From contig QIAK01000049.1 of NCBI GenBank assembly GCA_003225515.1, positions 1-7,306 of the forward strand: 7,306 bases of DNA, written 5' to 3'. The DNA comes from Acidobacteriota bacterium. Its GTDB lineage: Bacteria > Acidobacteriota > Terriglobia > Terriglobales > Acidobacteriaceae. Of this stretch, positions 1-7,306 are shown one piece after another. The notes beneath the pieces were generated by a model, which was not told the DNA's origin, did no database searches, and saw only the letters and a program-made list of their open reading frames with translations. A program made the position numbers and the translations under genes. Each line of letters begins with the position of its first letter. Position 1 is the first letter of the stretch.

Positions 1-2813
1 CAACTCGGGCTGCAGTTCGTTCAGATGACGCAGGTGACGCGTCATTCCGCCGGCCGTGTGATGCTCGGTGAGCCGGTAGGTCGTGAGCACAAAAGGAAAA
101 CGCGCGTCCTGCGGAGCGGCATACGCATTGTCCGGACGCTTCTTTCTATCGGCTGCCGGATTGGTTTCCTGACCGTATAACGGATTCTCGACGAGAGACT
201 CCAGCGGCTCGTAGTGAGTGGGTAACGGACCGTCTTTCAATCCGCTGGGCACATACAGCCAACCCACTCCGTCGGGATGCAAGGTCCGAGCGCGCTCGTT
301 CCCTTCCCTTCTGCAAGATTCACGGGAGCATTGGGTGGAGTTTCTTTTTCGTAGTCCGGATTGTCCAGCCCGGTCCAATGTTTCTTTTCTTCGTCCCACC
401 AGACCAGTTTCTTACGCTCGCTCCAGGGCTTGCCGTCAGGCCGCGCCGACGCCCGGTTGTAAATGATGCGGCAATCATTCGGCCAAGCGAATCCCCATCC
501 ATGACCAAGAAGGTCTTTGGATTTTCTTTCGTTAGCCCGGTTGCGATCTTCCTTCGGAAACACGCCGCAATAGATCCACGCTCCGCACGCGGTGGATCCA
601 TCTTCCTTGAGATCCTTGATGTGCTCCAGCAGTTTGCGATCCGGCAGAGAATAGCCATTGATCTCCTGCAGGACCTCCGCAACTTTGGGCTCGGCATGAT
701 TGCCTTCGGTCGTGTAATTCCAGGTGAGCGCCTTGAGTCCATCGTTGCGTGAACGCGGGTCGCCGGCGGCTTTGGCCTTCAACCGTTTGCCAATGTGATA
801 CATAAACCACAGTTCACTGCGCGTATCGCCGGCAGGATCGATCGCCTTCTCGCGATGTTGCAATAAGCGCTGCGTATTGGTGAATGTTCCGGCCTTTTCC
901 GCCGTTCCAGAAGCCGGAAACAGAAAAACTTCAGTGCCGATGGTTTCCGGTGATAACTCTCCGCGCTCGACTTCCGGCGACGCATACCAGAAAGACGCAG
1001 TTTCGGTTTCCACCATGTCGCGAACCACAAGCCACTTCAAATTGGCGAGCGCCTTGCGCTCCAGGCGGCCATTAGAAGCTCCCACAGCGGGATTCTGCCC
1101 CATCACAAACAAGCCTTCGAGCTTGCCTTCGGCCATTTCGAGCCAGTAGCCAAAATGCGAATGGTCGCCAGACACTCTTGGCAGCCAGTTAAATCCCCAA
1201 TCGTTTTCCTTAGTTGCGCTATCGCCGTAGTAGGCCTTCATGAGGCTGATGAAGTACTTATCGAAGCCGGCCCACAATCCCGTAGGCGCTTTGTGCGTCT
1301 TGATGTAGTCCTGCAATTTGTGCGAGTCCGCTTCGAAGAACGGCATGGGCAAGTAGCCCGGCAGGATGTCGTACAACGTTGGAATGTCCGTGGAACCTTG
1401 AATGGAAGCGTGCCCACGCAAGGCAAGAATGCCGCCGCCGGGGCGTCCTATATTTCCCAGCAGCAACTGCAGGATCGCCGCCGTCCGAATGACCTGAACG
1501 CCTTTCGAGTGCTGAGTCCAGCCCACGGCATAGCAGATCGCCGCCGTTTTCTCCGGCCCCGAAGCTGAAGTAAAGGCTTCCGCTGCCTTAAGAAAAACAT
1601 CCTGCGGAACGCCGCAGTAGCGCTCCACCATCTCGGGCGTGTAGCGCGCGAAGTGCCGCTTCAATACCCGAAAGACACAGCGAGGATGCTCGAGCGTCGG
1701 ATCGGATTCGAACTTACCGGCATCTTCCGCTTCTCCGCCGCGATCTTTCGCATGTCCGCCGTCAGCGGCGGAATGACCCGGCTTTTCGCTGACTTTCTTG
1801 CTGGGTGAGCCCTGGTACAGCCAACTCTCTGGATCATATTTTTCTTTCTCCGTATCCCAACCGGAAAAGAAGCCATCGAGATCTTCGGTGTCGCGAAAGT
1901 CTTCCCGCAGAATGGTCGAGGCGTTGGTGTACGCCGCGACGTAATCGCGAAATTCCTTCTTATTCTCGAGCACATAGTGCACCAGCGCGCCCAGAAAAAT
2001 TATGTCGCTGCCCGCGCGCAACGGCACCCAGATATCCGCCATCGCGGAAGTACGGGTGTAGCGCGGGTCTACGTGGATCACCTTCGCGCCTTTTTCCCGC
2101 GCTTCCATGACCCACTGGAAACCAACCGGATGGTTTTCCGCCATTGACGAGCCCATGATCAGAATGGCGTCACTGTTGCTGAGATCCTGTTGCGCAGTCG
2201 TGGCGCCGCCTCGACCAAAGGAAGTGCCCAGACCGGGCACAGTCGAGCTATGTCATATGCGCGCCTGGTTGCTGATGCAAACCATCCCCAGGCCGGCGCT
2301 GAATAATTTCTTGATCAGATAGTTTTCTTCATTGTCGAGCGTCGCGCCGCCGAGGTGGGCGATCGCGGTGGTCTGCATCAGAGTCTCGCCTTCACGCGTT
2401 TCCTGGAACGTGCGGTCGCGCGTCTCCCACACCCGGTCCGCAACCATACTCATGGCCTGTTCCAGTTCCATTTCCTGCCACCGGCTGGAGTACGGGGCCC
2501 GATATTTGACTTTGCTGAGGCGACCGGGGTGCGTATGCAATTCGTAAGTGTCGGCGCCCTTCGGGCACAGATGCCCGCGCGAAATTGGCGACTCCGGATC
2601 GCCCTCGATCGAAATCAGCTTTCCCTCTTTGTGATAGACAAGCTGTCCGCAACCCACTCCGCAATATGGACAGACGGAACGCGCCACCTCGGCTCCATCG
2701 TTCTTAGGCCGGAGACTCCGAGTACGAGAGCTCATGGATTCCGGACCTGTTCCATCCGCTCCAGTCCGAATTTGTTGCATCAGGGGCCATTGAGAGAGGA
2801 GTTGTTTGAACAC
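1..2813 (-). CDS. fdnG: Formate dehydrogenase alpha subunit, selenocysteine-containing, cytoplasmic type (3' end beyond window; one frameshift)
   Basis: Catalytic subunit that oxidises formate to CO2 (or reduces CO2) at a Mo/W-bis-molybdopterin centre. It should pass electrons through its own 4Fe-4S cluster to partner subunits, probably encoded left of the window. The GTG start at 2813 is supported by AGGAG 7 nt upstream. Residues 48-55 (CPYCGVGC) plus Cys83 in HLCPKG form the 4Fe-4S site, with the conserved Lys85. An in-frame UGA at residue 187 in the context NQARI-U-HSSTVPGLGTSFGRGG matches the selenocysteine of FdnG/FdhF enzymes. Molybdopterin-binding segments follow (AENHPVGFQWVMEA; VDPRYTRTSA; GQNPAVGASN). 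Frame is lost near 298-311; the next frame then carries the expected C-terminal family sequence (VPSGLKDGPLPTHYEPLES, LTTYRLTEHHTAGGM) for 100 codons to the window edge. Without recoding, the gene would be miscalled as two ORFs, 2253-2813 and 237-2240. The N-terminus has no twin-arginine signal, unlike E. coli FdnG, which suggests a cytoplasmic enzyme. Family assignment is strong; the partner subunits and direction of reaction are inferred. Confidence 0.9.
298..311 (-). other. Single-base frameshift in the formate dehydrogenase gene
   Basis: Upstream of this point the frame reads conserved dehydrogenase sequence (KHWTGLDNPDYEKETPPNAP). It then runs into 20 unrelated residues and a stop at 237-239. 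The -1 frame, entered around the purine run GAAGGGAAGGGAACG, restores expected family sequence (HPDGVGWLYVPSGLKDGP) and stays open to position 1. One base is therefore missing relative to an intact gene. The exact position inside the G/A run cannot be fixed. It may be a homopolymer sequencing or assembly error, or a recent inactivating mutation. Confidence 0.88.
2210..2255 (-). promoter_or_regulatory. Bacterial SECIS element for Sec187
   Basis: Counting the U of UGA as 1, nucleotides 16-32 form a perfect 6-bp stem GTGCCC/GGGCAC closed by the loop GGTCT (window 2224-2240). The GGUCU loop occupies nucleotides 22-26, as I recall it does in the E. coli fdhF SECIS. A lower helix can form between nucleotides 9-14 (CTCGAC) and 41-46 (GTCGAG), separated from the upper stem by an asymmetric internal loop. 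In E. coli U17 is bulged for SelB contact; here U17 can pair with A31, a small departure. The hairpin lies inside the coding sequence, as is usual for bacterial SECIS elements. Confidence 0.88.
2253..2255 (-). other. UGA recoded as selenocysteine (Sec187)
   Basis: The TGA codon lies between NQARI and HSSTVPGLG, and the same reading frame continues with conserved formate dehydrogenase sequence on both sides. In E. coli FdnG the corresponding stretch is NQARV-Sec-HGPTV, so the UGA falls at the metal-ligating selenocysteine and not at a random position. The following His188 corresponds to the conserved active-site histidine. A SECIS-like hairpin begins within a few bases downstream. Insertion would need SelB, tRNA-Sec and SelA/SelD encoded elsewhere in the genome. 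Confidence 0.95.
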
Positions 2814-2820
2814 GTCTTAT

Positions 2821-2825
2821 CTCCT
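2821..2825 (-). promoter_or_regulatory. Ribosome binding site of the formate dehydrogenase gene
   Basis: AGGAG on the minus strand, 7 nt before the GTG at 2813. This decides the start. The resulting N-terminus (MFKQLLSQWPLMQQI) resembles the short leader seen before the Fe-S motif in related cytoplasmic enzymes. Confidence 0.8.
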
Positions 2826-2885
2826 GCAACGCGGGGATCGGAACTGGATCGCAACAAATCCATTCCGAGTTCAGATGGGCGGAGA

Positions 2886-2901
2886 CCGACAAGCTTGTCG
2901 G
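2886..2901. repeat. 16-bp perfect palindrome in the dehydrogenase leader
   Basis: CCGACAAGCTTGTCGG is a perfect 8+8 palindrome located 73-88 bp upstream of the dehydrogenase start. It could be an operator for a dimeric regulator, or a hairpin in the 5' leader RNA (stem CCGACA/TGTCGG, loop AGCT). No specific regulator can be named from the sequence. Confidence 0.6.
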
Positions 2902-2910
2902 CAAGCAAGC

Positions 2911-2938
2911 GCCGCTTTATGGACGAAAACCAAGCGGC
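2911..2938. repeat. 7-bp inverted repeat upstream of the dehydrogenase gene
   Basis: GCCGCTT (2911-2917) and AAGCGGC (2932-2938) are exact inverted copies separated by 14 nt. On the dehydrogenase transcript this would be a second leader hairpin just before the 16-bp palindrome. The bases between the two elements also allow the competing hairpin GCTTG-CCGA-CAAGC, so alternative folds are possible. The function is unknown. Confidence 0.45.
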
Positions 2939-2944
2939 TCGATT

Positions 2945-2961
2945 TTTATATTGTTAGTCAA
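2945..2961 (-). promoter_or_regulatory. A+T-rich candidate promoter for the dehydrogenase gene (weak)
   Basis: The minus strand reads TTGACT then AACAA then TATAAA in an A+T-rich patch about 130-150 bp upstream of the GTG start. The two boxes are too close to be a -35/-10 pair of one sigma-70 promoter, so at most one of them is used. It is the most promoter-like patch on this strand of the intergenic region, but the assignment is weak. Confidence 0.2.
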
Positions 2962-3090
2962 AGTGAACGCCGTCCATACCGTATTTCGGGTAGAGTTTTT
3001 CAGATTTACTGAATGGAAATCGCGAAATCGTCGAAAACATTTTGCCGACGGGAATCCGCCCTCGGAGGCGATTTTCGCCAAATATAAGCC

Positions 3091-3119
3091 TTGCCCTTGC
3101 AGCGACTTAAACGTACAAA
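3091..3119 (+). promoter_or_regulatory. Candidate promoter for the AsmA-family gene
   Basis: TTGCCC (3091-3096) and TACAAA (3114-3119) are separated by 17 bp. Each box matches four of six consensus sigma-70 positions. This would give an untranslated leader of roughly 50 nt before the GTG at 3177. Sequence match alone, so low confidence. Confidence 0.3.
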
Positions 3120-3163
3120 CCATGCCCGGAGTATCGTCATCCAAAACTACGAGGAACCACCGG

Positions 3164-3170
3164 AAAGGAG
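3164..3170 (+). promoter_or_regulatory. Ribosome binding site of the AsmA-family gene
   Basis: AAAGGAG lies 6 nt before the GTG start at 3177. It fixes the start directly in front of the charged residues and membrane segment MRKIGIAVGILVLIIVV. Confidence 0.8.
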
Positions 3171-3176
3171 TTTGTC

Positions 3177-5429
3177 GTGCGGAAAATTGGTATTGCAGTA
3201 GGCATTCTCGTACTCATAATCGTAGTGGGCGCCGCCATTTTCGCGGCCACTTTCAATGTAAACAAATATCAGGGAACGATTCAGTCAGAGCTTCAGAAGC
3301 GGTTAGGCAGGCCAGTTACTGTCGGCAATATGCATTTGAAATTGTTTCCCCCAAGTTTCGGGGTACAGGATCCGGCGATTGCCGACGATCCACACTTCAG
3401 CACCGATGCTCCATTTGTGAAAGCCAAAGAGCTCGATGTTTCCGTAAAACTGCTGCCGTTGTTGCATAAGCAGATTGAAATCTCCTCGCTTAACTTGGAG
3501 CGCCCCAGCGTAAATCTGATCAAGAATCAGGCGGGAGAGTGGAACTTCGCCTCCATCGGTCACCCGGCGGAGAGTGCGCCACCTGAAAAGCAGCACGCGC
3601 CCACACCGCACGCACCGGCGCAGCACGAAGAAAATGATAAGAATGCTAAACCAACGGCAGCGCAGCCAACTCAACCCGCCCCAGAACTGAATACATCGCA
3701 ATCCACACCGTCAGCAGAACAGGAAATCTCACTCGGCGAGCTGACCATTCAGGACGGGCAGATTTCTCTGCTGGATCAAACCCAAAGCAAAACTCCGTCG
3801 CTTTACGACCATATTGATGTGACTCTAAAAAATCTCGCGCCGAACCGGCCGTTCACTGTGAGTGCCGCTGTACACATGGCGGGCGCAGGCAGTCAGGATG
3901 TGAAATTGCAAGGGCGCGGTGGGCCGATAGTGGAAAAAGACGTCAGCAAGACTCCCTTTCAGGGAACCCTGGATCTCAAACAGATTGGGATCGCTGACCT
4001 CACGAAATTCCTGAATTCTCCCGCGATGAATGGAACTGACGGCGTCATGACCGGGCAGATGAAAATCAACAATGATTCTGGAAAGGTAACTGCCGAAGGC
4101 GAAACCAATATTCAAAACGTGAAGGTCCACGGCATGGAACTCGGTTATCCCATCAATGCGCAATACGATTTAACCGACGACTTGGCGGCGGATGCGGTCA
4201 CACTTCGCAAGTTCGTGGTGAAACTGGGATCCACACCGCTTGAAATGGCTGGGAACATCAACGCCAAGTCGACTCCGCCGCACATAGACGTGAATGTAAA
4301 GGCAAACAACGTATCGCTCGCTGAGGCGGCTAAGTTAGCTGCTGCCTCGGGCGTAGCGCTGTCTCAGGGAACAACCGTCGCGGGAACGTTAAATGCCAAT
4401 ATTCAGGCTAGCGGTGCGGCGGATAAACCGGCCCTCACGGGGACGGTGAATACCAGCAACGTCCAGATAAGCGGAAAAGAAATTGCCCAGCCAGTCCAGA
4501 TCCAAGCTATAAACCTGAACCTCAGCCCTTCCGAAATCCGCTCCAATCCGTTCAACGTCGTTTCCGGCGGAACAACTGTTAGCACGCAATTCACCATGCG
4601 AAATTATCTTTCGCCCTCGCCTATGGTGGACGCGACTGTGCGGGCACCCAACGCGCAGCTGCCTGCCATTCTGGCAATGGCTAAAGCTTATGGAGTCACT
4701 TCCCTCGACAAGATCAGCGGCGAAGGTACGTTGAATTTGGACATGCACGCATCGGGCCCGGTGAAGTCGATCAGTGGCCCGGAAATGATGAAGGCCTTGA
4801 ATGGCACGATCAACGTTAATTTCACCAATGTGAAGTACTCGGGAGCAAACATCAGCCATGAACTCGCCTCCATTGGAGGATTTCTAAACCGCAGCTCGAG
4901 TGCTCAAGACTCTTCCGGCATCACAAACATCTCGAAAGTGACGGGAAATATCGCCGTTAAGAATGGAATCGCCCAGACGAACGACTTGCAGGCCCAGCTC
5001 GACATCGGAAACATAGGCTTGGCGGGCACCGCTAGCCTGGTATCAGAAACTCTCAACATGCACGCGACGGCGGTCATTTCGCAAGCCGAAAGTCAGAAGG
5101 TGGGTGGTCAAGGCGTCGGCGGATTCATGAAAACGGCTCTGGCAAATAACCAGGGCGAACTGGTTATTCCCGCATTAGTGACCGGGACGTTTTCGAAACC
5201 GAAGTTCGACCCCGATGTGCAGCAGATGGCGCAGATGAAGCTCAAAGGATTGATTCCTAACATGAATAATCCAGCCTCCGTCGCCGGCACTTTACAGAAC
5301 CTTCTGGGCGGCCCGAAGAATCCGGCTGAGGGCTCTCAGCAACAGGCCCAGCAACAACAGCAGAACCCTGTACAGCAGGTTTTGGGAATGTTCGGCAAGA
5401 AAAAGCAGGACAACCAGCCGCAAAAATAA
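3177..5429 (+). CDS. AsmA family protein (membrane-anchored envelope protein)
   Basis: A 750-residue protein starting with GTG behind a good ribosome binding site. Residues 4-26 form one N-terminal membrane anchor. The next part (about 27-128) is a typical AsmA N-terminal region: SELQKRLGRPVTVGNMHLKL, then a segment ending in LNLERPSVNLIKNQAGEWNF. Residues 129-183 are a Pro/Ala/His/Gln-rich, probably disordered linker. The remainder to about residue 700 is rich in the beta-strand pattern of AsmA/TamB-like proteins, with a typical C-terminal AsmA portion (ISGEGTLNLDMHASGPV; NGTINVNFTNVKYSGANI). Residues 720-735 are Gln-rich and the tail is Lys/Gln-rich. AsmA-like proteins are anchored in the inner membrane with the bulk in the periplasm, and are linked to lipid transport and outer-membrane integrity. 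The specific role here is not determinable. The gene stands alone, divergent from the dehydrogenase. Confidence 0.9.
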   Translation: MRKIGIAVGILVLIIVVGAAIFAATFNVNKYQGTIQSELQKRLGRPVTVGNMHLKLFPPSFGVQDPAIADDPHFSTDAPFVKAKELDVSVKLLPLLHKQIEISSLNLERPSVNLIKNQAGEWNFASIGHPAESAPPEKQHAPTPHAPAQHEENDKNAKPTAAQPTQPAPELNTSQSTPSAEQEISLGELTIQDGQISLLDQTQSKTPSLYDHIDVTLKNLAPNRPFTVSAAVHMAGAGSQDVKLQGRGGPIVEKDVSKTPFQGTLDLKQIGIADLTKFLNSPAMNGTDGVMTGQMKINNDSGKVTAEGETNIQNVKVHGMELGYPINAQYDLTDDLAADAVTLRKFVVKLGSTPLEMAGNINAKSTPPHIDVNVKANNVSLAEAAKLAAASGVALSQGTTVAGTLNANIQASGAADKPALTGTVNTSNVQISGKEIAQPVQIQAINLNLSPSEIRSNPFNVVSGGTTVSTQFTMRNYLSPSPMVDATVRAPNAQLPAILAMAKAYGVTSLDKISGEGTLNLDMHASGPVKSISGPEMMKALNGTINVNFTNVKYSGANISHELASIGGFLNRSSSAQDSSGITNISKVTGNIAVKNGIAQTNDLQAQLDIGNIGLAGTASLVSETLNMHATAVISQAESQKVGGQGVGGFMKTALANNQGELVIPALVTGTFSKPKFDPDVQQMAQMKLKGLIPNMNNPASVAGTLQNLLGGPKNPAEGSQQQAQQQQQNPVQQVLGMFGKKKQDNQPQK

Positions 5430-5458
5430 ACGGCAGGCGTCATGCTGTGGGCTTCAAT

Positions 5459-5490
5459 AAAAGGGCAGGTTGCGAAAGCATCCTGCCCTT
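5459..5490 (-). terminator. Rho-independent terminator in the convergent gap
   Basis: AAGGGCAGG (5461-5469) pairs with CCTGCCCTT (5482-5490). Inside it TGC/GCA pairs around a GAAA tetraloop, separated from the outer stem by a T-T mismatch. On the minus strand the stem is followed by TTTTATT, the expected U tract, so it terminates the small secreted-protein gene 50 nt downstream of its stop codon. On the plus strand only TT follows, so termination of the AsmA transcript by the same hairpin is possible but weaker. Confidence 0.8.
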
Positions 5491-5539
5491 GCGGAGCCGC
5501 TTGAAAGCCGGCAGTACGACTTGTCACGACTGCTCGCTG

Positions 5540-5932
5540 CTACTTCCTTTCCATCGTATGAAACTGTTCGGGACGGCTTTCCGTCTCAGTGCCAGTTCCG
5601 AGGCCTTGGCCCGTTATGACCTTGAAGTAGTACGTCGTGTTTGGCTTCAGGTTTTTTACCCAGACGGTGTGATTGAAGTCGCCGTTCGGCTCCTTGCCGC
5701 CGCCCCATGGCTCTTCAGCCGTTTGGGTTAATGCATTCGGGTTAGTTCCATATTTCACAATGCTGCTGCCCGGAGCGTCGGTCGACCAGGCGATCTCCGC
5801 TACGGTGTCAGTGGTCTTCTTCACGAGCGGGCCGTTGGTAATGCGTTCTGCTTTCGACCTGTTCTGGGCCCATGCTCCTACCGTGAGCAGAATGAGCAGA
5901 GCAGCCAGACTTGCTAGAGTAGTCTTCCTCAT
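5540..5932 (-). CDS. Small secreted fibronectin type III-like domain protein
   Basis: A 130-residue protein with a clear Sec signal peptide: MRK, a hydrophobic core over residues 5-19, and a probable cleavage after AWA at residue 22. The mature part is essentially one Fn3-like beta-sandwich, close in style to the purple-acid-phosphatase N-terminal/Fn3 fold. Diagnostic stretches are ITNGPLVKKTTDTVAEIAWS, SSIVKYGTNPNAL and HTVWVKNLKPNTTYYFKV. No catalytic domain follows, so it is probably a binding or structural exported protein. It starts at ATG with GGAGG 7 nt upstream and ends before a terminator. It lies on the same strand as the amidohydrolase, but the 247-bp gap suggests its own transcription unit. 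Domain call fairly sure; function unknown. Confidence 0.82.
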   Translation of the reverse strand: MRKTTLASLAALLILLTVGAWAQNRSKAERITNGPLVKKTTDTVAEIAWSTDAPGSSIVKYGTNPNALTQTAEEPWGGGKEPNGDFNHTVWVKNLKPNTTYYFKVITGQGLGTGTETESRPEQFHTMERK

Positions 5933-6179
5933 CGTTGTGCCTCCAAGTTAGGATGAACGCCCTTGGTTCAGCACAGCCCCAAGGTACGTGGCGACGAGCG
6001 GCCAGTTTCCGATCGGAGCTTTTGATGACACTCGGGGCTTTAAGGATGGCCGATTACTGGAGGAACCCTAGCCTGTCGCATGTGCCGGGAGAGGCCATCG
6101 GAGGCCCTCAGGCCCTTCGAATTTGGATCTGAATCTGCGAATCCATCGAGTGTGGTTCTTTTGCGCTGCCCTCGTTTCA
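5933..6179. other. Intergenic gap between amidohydrolase and Fn3-like gene
   Basis: A 247-bp gap with no recognisable gene. It holds the ribosome binding site of the Fn3-like gene and a weak inverted repeat CCTTGG/CCAAGG (5961-5966, 5979-5984) in its leader. I could not identify a convincing -35/-10 pair, nor a hairpin with a U tract that would terminate the amidohydrolase transcript. Confidence 0.5.
5940..5944 (-). promoter_or_regulatory. Ribosome binding site of the Fn3-like protein gene
   Basis: GGAGG on the minus strand, 7 nt before the ATG at 5932. It supports the start that yields an intact signal peptide. Confidence 0.75.
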
Positions 6180-7306
6180 TCAATTCACAGTCGCTCTCAC
6201 TCCGATCCCAGGATAAGAGTTATCAACCAGTTTCCCTGCTCTAACGACACTCACGCCATTGACGAGCACGTACTCAATCCCTTTCGGGGGCTTTGACGGC
6301 TCCTCATAGGTTGCACAATCGATGATCGTATCCGGATTGAAGATCGTGATATCAGCATCGCGACCGACGCCGATGCGCCCTTTGTTTTTCATACTCGGAG
6401 CTCGAGCTTCAAGCCGCTGTGCCGGCATGAGGGTCATCTTCCGCAACGCGTCCATCAACGTGAGCGCCTTCTGCTCGCGAACATAGTGCCCCAGCACGCG
6501 CGAGTATGTGCCCGCAACTCTGGGATGGCCAATTCCATTCTTCAAAATGCCATCGCTGGCAATCATCGTTCTGGGGTTTGCAATAATCGTGAGCAAGACG
6601 TTTTCTGTGAGATTTTTATGCGGAATGATGATCAAACCGCCGGTCTTTCTATGCTCGACAAAACTCTCGCGGGTCATAGGTTCCCCGGTAGCTGCCCAGA
6701 TCATGTCATGGAACTTCGCGTCAGGCCATTTTTCCCATCCTTGAGGGGCAGATTCGATGCCGGTCATGCTTGCACTATATGGGTACGCCTCTGTAGAGAC
6801 GTCTACGCCCCGCCGCACCGCAGCATCAATGATTGCAACTAATTTCGGAAAGTCTTCCTGGTAGCTACTGTTTGCGTGAACGATTTGCACTGGAGCTCCG
6901 CTCACGAGAGAGTCGGCCACAGCCTCATCTGTTTCTAGCCAAAGTTGATCATCCTCCAGGTTGCGGACGTGAAGATGAACCGGGGCTCCCTTAAATTGCC
7001 CGGCGGCGCGAAACATTTCAAGGATCTCATAGGGAGTTGCTCCCGGAGTATAGGCCATTAGAATGCCGACGCCCAATGCGCCTCGATGCAGCCCGCGCTC
7101 TATGAGATTCCGCAGCTTCTCAATTTCCTCTGTCGTCAGCGCGCGGTGTGCCGAGTCTCCATTTGCATCTTCCCTCGGTTCGGCGCCAGTCACTACGGCG
7201 GCGCGAAGATATTCATGTCCTATGGTGGCGTCGAAATTAATTTTTGCCTTGCCCTCCCGTTCGGAATAGAACTTGTCAATATCCGGAACCCCCTGTTCCA
7301 TCTCGA
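6180..7306 (-). CDS. N-acyl-D-amino-acid deacylase-family amidohydrolase (5' end beyond window)
   Basis: C-terminal 374 or so residues of a metal-dependent amidohydrolase of the D-aminoacylase/Amidohydro_3 type, which hydrolyses N-acyl-D-amino acids or related amides. The frame is open to the right edge; the Met at 7301 is preceded by an in-frame Glu codon and is very probably internal, since relatives are usually around 480-550 residues. Numbering from that Met: RGALGVGILMAYTPGA at 73-88 is a family signature, His109/His111 (HLHVR) and His142 (VHANSS) are candidate metal ligands, STEAYPYSAS follows at 169-178, and Asp250 in IASDG is the likely catalytic aspartate, followed by HPRVAGTYSRVL at 259-270. 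The end (GRIGVGRDADITIFNP, YVLVNGVSVVRAGKL) is the typical beta-sandwich closure. The N-terminal HxH motif and any signal peptide are outside the window. Substrate unknown. Confidence 0.88.
   Translation of the reverse strand, partial: EMEQGVPDIDKFYSEREGKAKINFDATIGHEYLRAAVVTGAEPREDANGDSAHRALTTEEIEKLRNLIERGLHRGALGVGILMAYTPGATPYEILEMFRAAGQFKGAPVHLHVRNLEDDQLWLETDEAVADSLVSGAPVQIVHANSSYQEDFPKLVAIIDAAVRRGVDVSTEAYPYSASMTGIESAPQGWEKWPDAKFHDMIWAATGEPMTRESFVEHRKTGGLIIIPHKNLTENVLLTIIANPRTMIASDGILKNGIGHPRVAGTYSRVLGHYVREQKALTLMDALRKMTLMPAQRLEARAPSMKNKGRIGVGRDADITIFNPDTIIDCATYEEPSKPPKGIEYVLVNGVSVVRAGKLVDNSYPGIGVRATVN

Larger units (their letters stand above)
2814..3176. other. Divergent intergenic region between formate dehydrogenase and AsmA genes
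   Basis: This 363-bp stretch separates two divergently transcribed genes. It holds a ribosome binding site at each end, two inverted repeats on the dehydrogenase side (2886-2901 and 2911-2938), an A+T-rich patch at 2941-2961, and a possible sigma-70-like promoter facing AsmA at 3091-3119. I see no convincing small coding sequence. The short open frames in it lack a good ribosome binding site and any recognisable sequence. Confidence 0.7.

Overview
The window looks like a piece of a bacterial chromosome, most likely from an Acidobacteriota-type organism. That is an inference from protein flavour (AsmA protein, small secreted Fn3-like protein, selenocysteine formate dehydrogenase of the cytoplasmic type) and moderately high GC; no rRNA or other marker gene is present to confirm it. 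I see no tRNA, rRNA, CRISPR array, insertion sequence or prophage gene.

Layout. (1) 1-2813, minus strand: the catalytic alpha subunit of a molybdenum/tungsten formate dehydrogenase. It is cut by the left window edge, so about the last tenth of the protein is missing. An in-frame UGA at 2253-2255 sits where this family has selenocysteine, and a bacterial SECIS hairpin follows directly. A separate one-base frameshift near 298-311 breaks the C-terminal part. (2) 2814-3176: a 363-bp divergent intergenic region with ribosome binding sites for both flanking genes, weak promoter candidates, and two inverted repeats in the leader of the dehydrogenase gene. (3) 3177-5429, plus strand: a 750-residue AsmA-family envelope protein with one N-terminal membrane anchor. 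(4) 5430-5539: convergent gap with a strong hairpin terminator oriented for the minus-strand gene. (5) 5540-5932, minus strand: a 130-residue secreted Fn3-like protein. (6) 5933-6179: gap with a ribosome binding site and little else. (7) 6180-7306, minus strand: C-terminal part of an N-acyl-D-amino-acid deacylase-type amidohydrolase, cut by the right edge.

The genes do not form one obvious pathway. The dehydrogenase should begin an operon whose electron-transfer partner subunits would lie to the left of the window. It also requires selenocysteine machinery (selA, selB, selC, selD) encoded elsewhere. AsmA, the Fn3-like protein and the amidohydrolase look like independent envelope, secreted and catabolic functions. 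I found no convincing new system. The points most worth a second look are the recoded UGA/SECIS, the frameshift that disrupts an otherwise well-conserved enzyme, and the paired inverted repeats upstream of it.
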